Of a DNA stretch of 64,000 nucleotides, positions 58,073 through 64,000 are shown in pieces. Positions within the stretch are counted from its first letter, which is position 1, and every line of letters begins with the position of its first letter. The position numbers and the translations under genes were made by a program. Below the pieces are notes generated by a model. It ran no database searches, was not told the DNA's origin, and was given only the letters and a program-made list of their open reading frames with translations. The DNA lies in NCBI GenBank assembly GCA_039111475.1, contig JBCCIP010000024.1, positions 1 through 64,000 on the forward strand. Direction: 5' to 3'. The stretch is from JAUIET01 sp039111475. Lineage in GTDB: Bacteria; Pseudomonadota; Gammaproteobacteria; Pseudomonadales; JAUIET01.

Positions 58073-58456
58073 ATTGGCTTCCTCTTGCATCCAGAACTCT
58101 CTTAATGATCGCTCATTTTTTAATCAGGCTAGTGCGGAATGTGAACCACTTCCAATTTTTAAGCCGATTCAGAGACCAGCGGTAGTTAAATCGAGAAAAA
58201 TCCGCTGGAGAACACCCCGAGATGACTGACAGTCGCTTTCTGTTACGCGAGTGTGATAGAGATTCCAGGCCCTGGATGGACCGAATACGATCGCACGCTT
58301 TACGATTGAGACAAAGCCGAAGCAGCACCCGCCGAAATTCAGGATCGCGCCTACAGCACGCCTATCAGGTAGTCCGCTTACAGAGCAAAATCGATTACAA
58401 AGCGGTCGTTACGTGTGGCACACTCTGCTCTTAGGGAGAATTGATGGAGAACCCTG
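58073..58456. other. Intergenic region between divergent bactofilin and CNNM genes
   Basis: No credible gene; the frame at 58222-58434 lacks a ribosome site and is Arg/Ser-rich like a shadow. Promoters for both divergent genes must lie here. No strong dyad was found. Confidence 0.4.
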
Positions 58457-59725
58457 ATGCTGGTTTTTATTGCGGCTGTGACACTGGCGCTGCTTATTTC
58501 ATTTCTTTGTTCGATTATGGAGTCGGTGTTGCTCACGGTGCGCAATTCCGACGTGGAGGCACTGGCACGTAAAGGTCAGCCAGCTGGCACAATCCTGCGC
58601 GGGTTTAAGAACAATATGGACGCACCGATTGCGTCCATACTGATTGTCAACACCATCGCGCATACCATTGGTGCCACTGTCGCTGGGGCAAGCTATGAAA
58701 CAGCCATAGGTGCCGATTCACTGTGGCTGTTCAGCATCGTGTTCACAATTGCTGTATTGCTGCTGTCGGAGATCATTCCCAAAACTCTGGGCGTTGCTTA
58801 TTCTCGCCAGTTGGCGATTCCGGTCGCTTATTCAATTAAATTTTTGAATCTCGCCTTGCATCCTTTGGTTTTTGTTAGCGAGCGTATTTCGCGAATGCTA
58901 CGCAGTGAGGAAGAAACACCAGTGACCTCCAGCGAGGAAATTCGCTTACTGGCGATTCTTGGTCGAAAAGAAGGCGCTGTCGCTGAGCAAACAGCGAAAA
59001 TGATTGAGCGCTCAACCCGGCTTGGTAAGACACAAGTACGGGATATAATGCTGCCCAGGCAAAGCATCACATTCTTGTCTCGCGATATGTCTCTGGAACA
59101 GGTGTTAGACGTGGTGCACAGTAGCGGCTTCAGCAGGTTGCCGGTATCCAGCAGCACTGAGCTGGATGACTTGATTGGTGTGGTCTTAGCGAAAGAACTC
59201 CTGTTGTATTTGCGCGACAGTGCAGCAGATGCAACTAACTGGATCAACCTGGTGCGCGAACCTCTGGTGTTTCCGGAGCACAAAACACTGAGTAAAGCGC
59301 TGCGAAAGTTTCAGGATTCGCGCAGTCATATGGCGATCGTGGTTAACGAATACGGCAACGTGGATGGCATTGTTACGCTGGAAGACGTTATTGAGGAAGT
59401 AGTTGGCAACATATATGACGAGTCTGACACTGATGCTGATAAGCTCAAACGCCGACTGGATGGCAGTATTGAAGTGAATGCGAGCGCTGAGCTACGCGAT
59501 ATCTGTGACTATTTGGGGATTGAATGGCAACCTAACAACGAGGCAAAAAGCGTTGGCGGACAGATCACGGAGTTAATGGAGAATCTGCCCAAAGAAGGTG
59601 ACAGAGTTGAATGGCAGGGCTATCGTCTGACCGTGATTGAAGCTGAACCTACGCATGTTGTGCGCGTTTCAATACGTAAAGTCCTACCGGAAAACAAAGG
59701 TCACGACCCTGAGGAATCTTCCTAA
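58457..59725 (+). CDS. CNNM/CorC-type membrane protein with CBS domains
   Basis: 422 aa. DUF21/CNNM membrane domain (about 1-135, four helices; ISFLCSIMESVLLTVRNSD), a tandem CBS pair (about 195-325; VRDIMLPRQSITFL and MAIVVNEYGNVDGIVTLEDVIEEVVG), and a CorC_HlyC transporter-associated domain (about 340-410). Family members handle Mg2+ (or Na+/Mg2+) efflux. The ATG at 58457 follows GGAG by seven bases. Convergent with secF. Confidence 0.9.
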   Translation: MLVFIAAVTLALLISFLCSIMESVLLTVRNSDVEALARKGQPAGTILRGFKNNMDAPIASILIVNTIAHTIGATVAGASYETAIGADSLWLFSIVFTIAVLLLSEIIPKTLGVAYSRQLAIPVAYSIKFLNLALHPLVFVSERISRMLRSEEETPVTSSEEIRLLAILGRKEGAVAEQTAKMIERSTRLGKTQVRDIMLPRQSITFLSRDMSLEQVLDVVHSSGFSRLPVSSSTELDDLIGVVLAKELLLYLRDSAADATNWINLVREPLVFPEHKTLSKALRKFQDSRSHMAIVVNEYGNVDGIVTLEDVIEEVVGNIYDESDTDADKLKRRLDGSIEVNASAELRDICDYLGIEWQPNNEAKSVGGQITELMENLPKEGDRVEWQGYRLTVIEAEPTHVVRVSIRKVLPENKGHDPEESS

Positions 59726-59732
59726 CAGCTTT

Positions 59733-60674
59733 TTAGGGCATACCATCGTCAAATGCGGCACCTTCCTTCTCCGGTACCATCAGGTCTTCCTTGGACACAT
59801 TCAGGCTTAGTAGCATATTGGACGCCACATAGATTGACGAATACGTTCCAACAATTACACCTATAATCAATGCTTTTGAGAAGCCATTGATTAGCTCTCC
59901 ACCGGTAAAGAACAAGGTGGTTAACACCAACAAAGTAGTTAATGAGGTAACCAACGTTCTTCCCAGGGTATTGGTCAGAGAGATATTCACAATGGCCTCT
60001 GAACTCTGCTTCCTCAGCTTTCGAAAATTTTCGCGAATTCGGTCAGATACAACAATAGTGTCGTTTAAGGAATAGCCGATAACGGCCAAAAGGGCCGCCA
60101 ACACAGTGAGGTCGAAATCCCATTGCAAGAAAGAAAAGAACCCAAGCGTAATGATCACATCATGCGCTAAGGCCGCGACTGCGCCCACTGAGAATTTGAA
60201 TTGGAAACGAAACGCGATGTAAACCATCACCATGAGTAATGCAATCACAAGAGCAAGACCGCCTTGTTCGCGCAGCTCTTCACCCACCTGCGGCCCAACA
60301 AATTCGATTCGACGTAAGTCTATCTTAGCGTCGCTTTGTGCTCGGAGAGACTCCAGTACGCGTACGCCCACTTCGTCTTGCTTCATGTCTTTTAAGTTTT
60401 CATCGTTTTGCAAGCGAACGAGAATGTCGGTTTCTGAGCCAAAGTGCACTGCAACGGCATTTTTGAAACCGCTGGCTTCCAGAGACGTGCGAATCTGTTC
60501 GAGATCTGGTGGAGTACTGTAGCCAACTTCAACCTGGGTACCACCGGTGAAATCCAGGCCAAACGCAATTCCCCGTGTGGCCAGCGAATAGATTGACGCT
60601 GTCACCAGAATCAAGGACAACACCATGGCCGCCTTGCGCCAGGACATGAAAGGAATAATTTTAGCTTCACTCAT
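59733..60674 (-). CDS. secF: Protein-export membrane protein SecF
   Basis: 313 aa. First helix, then GLDFTGGTQVEVGYS (the FTGGT signature), a periplasmic domain and five further helices including YSLNDTIVVSDRIRENFR and TLGRTLVTSLTTLLVL. Works with SecD to pull secreted proteins using proton flow. Located 18 bases after secD. Confidence 0.97.
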   Translation of the reverse strand: MSEAKIIPFMSWRKAAMVLSLILVTASIYSLATRGIAFGLDFTGGTQVEVGYSTPPDLEQIRTSLEASGFKNAVAVHFGSETDILVRLQNDENLKDMKQDEVGVRVLESLRAQSDAKIDLRRIEFVGPQVGEELREQGGLALVIALLMVMVYIAFRFQFKFSVGAVAALAHDVIITLGFFSFLQWDFDLTVLAALLAVIGYSLNDTIVVSDRIRENFRKLRKQSSEAIVNISLTNTLGRTLVTSLTTLLVLTTLFFTGGELINGFSKALIIGVIVGTYSSIYVASNMLLSLNVSKEDLMVPEKEGAAFDDGMP

Positions 60675-60692
60675 TAGTGACGGTGTTCCTAT

Positions 60693-62561
60693 CTAAATAG
60701 ACAAAGACTTGACCCGGCGCCCGCCGTAGATCAAGTTAATCAGCGCTCGGGTACCGACAATTGCGGTGAACATCGAAGTACAAATACCGATCGACAAGGT
60801 AACCGCGAAGCCCTTCACCGAACCGGTGCCAACGGCGTACAATATTATCGCAACAAGCAATGTCGTTAGGTTAGCGTCCATAATCGTTACAAACGCCCGT
60901 TCATAACCAGAATTAATCGCAGCCTGTGGCGACAGCCCATTCTTAAGCTCTTCACGTATCCTCGCGAAAATAAGCACGTTTGCGTCTACTGCCATACCTA
61001 CGGTCAATACTATTCCTGCAATACCCGGCAAAGTCAGCGTTGCCGACAGCAACGACATCACTGCAATTAACAACACCAGGTTCAGTGCCAATGCCATGTT
61101 TGCCGCGATACCGAAAACGCGGTAATAAATGAGCATAAAAATAAGCACAAGACCCATGCCAATCTGCACAGACTTCATGCCCAATGCAATGTTTTCAGCA
61201 CCCAGTGAAGGCCCGACCGTACGCTCTTCAACAAATTCAATCGGCGCGGCTAATGCGCCCGCACGAAGTAGCAGCGCAAGCTCTGAAGACTCCTGTATAT
61301 TGTCCAGCCCGGTAATACGAAATTGACGCGGCAACGCAGTTTGAATCGTGGCTAAGCTGATGATTTTCTTTTCGTCGTAACTTTCTTTTCGAATTTCCTC
61401 ACCGGTTTTTGGGTCACGAATGGTGTTGGTCTTGCGTTCAATAAACAGCACACCCATACGACGTTTGATCGCTTTCGATGTGGTGCGGTTCATTAGCTGT
61501 CCGCCAACACTGTCCAACGAAATGTTTACTTGCGGCTGACTGTTTTCATCGAAGCTGGCTTGCGCATTAGAAACACGCTCACCGGTAATAATAATGTCGC
61601 GTTCCAAATACGCCTGGCGCCCACGGTCGCGGGGGCTGCGAAACTCAAACTCTTCCTTGCTGGCCATGGAAGCGTCAATCTCAGCTTCTAAACGAAACTC
61701 CAGGTTGGCGGCCTTACCTAGAATTTTTTTCGCTCTCGCGGTGTCTTGCACACCGGGCAATTCCACGACAATGCGATTGGTTCCCTGCCTTGCAACCAGA
61801 GGTTCTGCCACCCCCAGCTCGTTAACTCGATTTCGTAAGGTGGTCAGGTTTTGCGACACCGCATAAGTTTCTATTTCGCGTCGACCTTCTTCGGTCAAAC
61901 TCAGGCGGGTTATAAATTTCTGGTCTTCTTCGGAGTTAGTTCGCGTCAGCGACCCAAAATCACTGACTAACACATCACGCGCTTTGCTACGCAATTCTTC
62001 CGTCTTGAAAACAAGCTCTATACGACCGTCATCCAGTATTTGCGAGCGCGAGATCACCCGTGCTTTGCGCAAAGCGCGCTTTATTTCTGTGAAGTTAGTT
62101 TTGATCCGCGTCTCAATCGCAGCCTGTGTGTCCACTTCCATCAGGAAATGCACCCCACCTTGCAGGTCCAGGCCCAGTTTCATGGGTTGCGCACCCAAAG
62201 ACTCCAGCCACTCAGGCGTGGTGGGTGCCAAATTCAAAGCCACAACGAAATCGTCGCCCATTACACGCTGAAGCGCAGCCTGGGCTGCCAGCTGATCATC
62301 AGACTGTTCCAGCCTGAGCAAAATATTCGCATCTGTGAGTTCATGACGAGACACTGCCACACCCGCTTCAGCTAAGGCGGCGGTGGCCCGCTTTAAGTCA
62401 GCTTCAGACATGGAGGTGCCGCTGGCATCCGAGGTAATCTGAACAGCGGGGTCTGGCGCGTACAGGTTGGGCGACGCGTAAACAACACCAAAAGTGATGA
62501 CCAGCAGAATCAGCAGGTACTTCCAGAGCGGGTATTTGTTAAGCATGGAGCGGTGTGCCAA
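60693..62561 (-). CDS. secD: Protein-export membrane protein SecD
   Basis: 622 aa, the usual length. First membrane helix, LGLDLQGGVHFLMEVDT, the large P1 periplasmic domain, NELGVAEPLVARQGTNRIVVELPG, and the six-helix C-terminal part (GMAVDANVLIFARIREELK; DANLTTLLVAIILY). yajC and tgt/queA, which often precede it, are absent; instead a 288-base gap with hairpins separates it from purL. Confidence 0.97.
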   Translation of the reverse strand: MAHRSMLNKYPLWKYLLILLVITFGVVYASPNLYAPDPAVQITSDASGTSMSEADLKRATAALAEAGVAVSRHELTDANILLRLEQSDDQLAAQAALQRVMGDDFVVALNLAPTTPEWLESLGAQPMKLGLDLQGGVHFLMEVDTQAAIETRIKTNFTEIKRALRKARVISRSQILDDGRIELVFKTEELRSKARDVLVSDFGSLTRTNSEEDQKFITRLSLTEEGRREIETYAVSQNLTTLRNRVNELGVAEPLVARQGTNRIVVELPGVQDTARAKKILGKAANLEFRLEAEIDASMASKEEFEFRSPRDRGRQAYLERDIIITGERVSNAQASFDENSQPQVNISLDSVGGQLMNRTTSKAIKRRMGVLFIERKTNTIRDPKTGEEIRKESYDEKKIISLATIQTALPRQFRITGLDNIQESSELALLLRAGALAAPIEFVEERTVGPSLGAENIALGMKSVQIGMGLVLIFMLIYYRVFGIAANMALALNLVLLIAVMSLLSATLTLPGIAGIVLTVGMAVDANVLIFARIREELKNGLSPQAAINSGYERAFVTIMDANLTTLLVAIILYAVGTGSVKGFAVTLSIGICTSMFTAIVGTRALINLIYGGRRVKSLSI

Positions 62562-62658
62562 TCTGGGTGGGAGCGAAAAAGCGCCGCATTATAACGCAGC
62601 GTGTTATACGACTCTATGGGGCGCCAAGTGACAAATTCAAGCCTTGGAGGAAAACTTA

Positions 62659-62844
62659 GCTAGATCCTGTCCGGAAATTACATTTTTGGACAGGATCTGG
62701 CTACAGGTGCAAGGATGCACCTGCATTTTACGCAGCAAAATGAGAGCTTTTTGAAAAAGGCTTGCCCCATGAGCGCAGCGATTGCTTTGGGTATCGCATT
62801 TTCGAAAAGAGAGTTCGGAAATAGGCAGGAGCCGATTTCCGAAC
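62659..62844. repeat. Three consecutive perfect hairpins between secD and purL
   Basis: AGATCCTGTCC/GGACAGGATCT (62662-62672 and 62688-62698, 15-base loop, extendable to 15 bp with one G-T wobble); CAGGTGCA/TGCACCTG (62704-62711 and 62716-62723, loop AGGA); GTTCGGAAAT/ATTTCCGAAC (62813-62822 and 62835-62844). The last ends 6 bases before the purL stop codon. Not related in sequence to the AGGGAC-loop family. No gene seen in the gap. Confidence 0.7.
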
Positions 62845-62849
62845 CTAAA

Positions 62850-64000
62850 CTAACCCACAAATCGTCGCGCATTGTAGAACAACTGCATCCAGGGGCTGTC
62901 TTCGCCCCATTCGCACGGCGCCCAGGAATGCTGAACAGAGCGAAAAACACGCTCCGGGTGCGGCATCATGATTGTTACCCTGCCATCCTGGCTGGTAACC
63001 CCGGTAAGACCCGCTGGCGAGCCATTCGGATTCAGCGGATAACGATCTGCAACCTCACCCCGGTGATCGGCAAATTGCAGGCTAATTCCTCCGGCGCTCG
63101 ACAAGCCTTGCAGTTCGGTATCGCTGATTTCAGCAAGTCCTTCTCCGTGGGAAACCACCACAGGCAGGCGCGAGTTCTGCATGCCGGCGAGCAGTACACT
63201 GGGTGATTCTGCAACCCTTACCAGCGATAAACGCGCTTCGAATTGTTCAGACAGATTCCGCACAAAACGAGGCCAGCTCACCGCACCCGGAATCAAACTG
63301 TGCAGATTGGATAGCATTTGGCAACCGTTACATACGCCCAGTGAAAAACTATCGGGGCGTTCAAAGAACTGTTGAAACTGCTCGCGGAGCATTGAATTGA
63401 ACAAAATGCTCTTGGCCCATCCTTCACCGGCCCCCAGCACATCGCCGTAGGAAAACCCCCCGCACGCCGCAAGACCGTGGAACTCCGCCAAGTCAAAGCG
63501 GCCAGCTTGTAGATCAGACATATGAACATCAAAAGCCTCAAAGCCCGCTCGGGTGAATGCGGCGGCCATTTCATACTGCCCATTCACGCCCTGCTCACGC
63601 AGCACCGCAAGCTTGGGCCTGGCGTTACCAATAAACTGTGCCGTCGTAATCGCGAAGCTAAGACTGGGGTTTAGACCCGGATCATCTTTTGCCAGCAAAT
63701 CGTCGAACTCTTGCTGCGCACAATCGGCATTGTCTCGCAGCGCCTGCATTCTAAAACTGGTTTCAGCCCAGGTTTGTTGCAGAACGGAGCGCTCGACAGA
63801 GTATTCGAGTTGACCATCACGAGTAATTTCGAACATGTCTGTTGAATTACTGCGACCAATGCGATGCACGTGTTGATCAACGCCCAATGCCCTCGCGTCT
63901 GCCAGCATACGCTGCGCAGCATCGGCACTAAGTTGCACAACAGCACCCAATTCTTCCGCAAACAGTACAAACAATGAATCGCTGGAAAGATTATCCAGCT
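62850..64000 (-). CDS. purL: Phosphoribosylformylglycinamidine synthase PurL (C-terminal part)
   Basis: Partial: the frame is open to the window edge, and about 383 C-terminal residues of the roughly 1,290-residue enzyme are present. Visible are the end of the ATP/FGAM domains (SDSLFVLFAEELGAVVQL) and the glutaminase domain: VLREQGVNGQYEMAAAF, GGFSYGDVLGAGEGWAKSIL, nucleophile Cys in GVCNGCQML and the His/Glu of MMPHPERVFR. Step 4 of purine synthesis. Confidence 0.97.
   Translation of the reverse strand, partial: LDNLSSDSLFVLFAEELGAVVQLSADAAQRMLADARALGVDQHVHRIGRSNSTDMFEITRDGQLEYSVERSVLQQTWAETSFRMQALRDNADCAQQEFDDLLAKDDPGLNPSLSFAITTAQFIGNARPKLAVLREQGVNGQYEMAAAFTRAGFEAFDVHMSDLQAGRFDLAEFHGLAACGGFSYGDVLGAGEGWAKSILFNSMLREQFQQFFERPDSFSLGVCNGCQMLSNLHSLIPGAVSWPRFVRNLSEQFEARLSLVRVAESPSVLLAGMQNSRLPVVVSHGEGLAEISDTELQGLSSAGGISLQFADHRGEVADRYPLNPNGSPAGLTGVTSQDGRVTIMMPHPERVFRSVQHSWAPCEWGEDSPWMQLFYNARRFVG

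Noticed and set aside
58222..58434. 70-codon open frame upstream of the CNNM gene
   Set aside because: Arg/Ser-rich, without a ribosome site, and in the shared promoter region of two divergent genes.
62715..63206. 163-codon + strand open frame over the purL end
   Set aside because: It is antisense to the conserved glutaminase domain of purL and reads through three hairpins.

Overview
The window looks like a chromosomal segment of a free-living, probably aquatic gammaproteobacterium. The evidence is the housekeeping run bamB-yfgM-hisS-ispG-rodZ-pilW-rlmN-ndk, the trmJ-iscS/suhB, secD-secF and purL genes, a Pseudomonas-type FabY initiation ketosynthase, and a Psp stress operon with a sigma-54 promoter. 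There is no phage, integrase, transposase or CRISPR array. The accessory content is mostly cell-surface chemistry.

Layout. 1-9091 is an exopolysaccharide export and assembly block: a membrane protein cut by the window edge, a low-molecular-weight tyrosine phosphatase, and an oppositely oriented operon of outer-membrane export protein, beta-barrel, Wzz-type chain-length protein and separate BY-kinase. A divergent set follows: O-antigen ligase-like protein, VanZ-like protein and a zinc-ribbon/Sel1 protein. 9376-10338 is a close relative of plant GDP-mannose 3,5-epimerase. 10609-15299 is a tightly overlapping five-gene operon (acyl carrier protein, ketoreductase-like SDR, AMP ligase, LuxE-like, LuxC-like) without luciferase genes. 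Two tRNAs (Asp, Val) follow, then a histidine kinase, queD, and an AT-rich gap with clustered DnaA-box-like sites.

18395-21489 holds small membrane and periplasmic proteins. 21512-26438 is an overlapping operon for a polyprenyl-phosphate pentose: HAD-UbiA fusion, DprE1-like oxidase, DprE2-like reductase, SMR-type transporter and an epimerase, matching the logic of the mycobacterial decaprenyl-phosphoryl-arabinose pathway. 26507-30214 is the phage-shock region (pspF divergent from pspABC plus two extra genes). 30201-39401 is lipid and acyl-CoA metabolism (fabY, a GlxA/AraC regulator, malonyl-CoA decarboxylase, two crotonases, an acyl-CoA synthetase). Inside it sits a tiny PEP-CTERM-like protein behind a sigma-54 promoter.

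39470-41159 is a PP2C/STAS switch pair and a truncated haemoglobin. 41143-53540 is conserved housekeeping. 53560-57360 is an overlapping operon with two Tat-type exported enzymes (a PLP-fold protein and a sugar-lactone oxidase) and a dehydrogenase. 57587-64000 holds a bactofilin, a CNNM/CorC protein, secF, secD and the end of purL.

The most unusual non-coding signal is a dispersed family of long inverted repeats at 19.1, 37.4, 37.7 and (degraded) 50.6 kb. The arms differ completely between copies but pair within each copy. Three copies carry an inner stem-loop whose stem varies while the loop AGGGAC is constant, followed by a constant core close to AGCCCCCATGGATGGG. All four mismatches in the 26-nt arms of the 19.1-kb copy are G-U compatible on the + strand, which points to selection on RNA structure.
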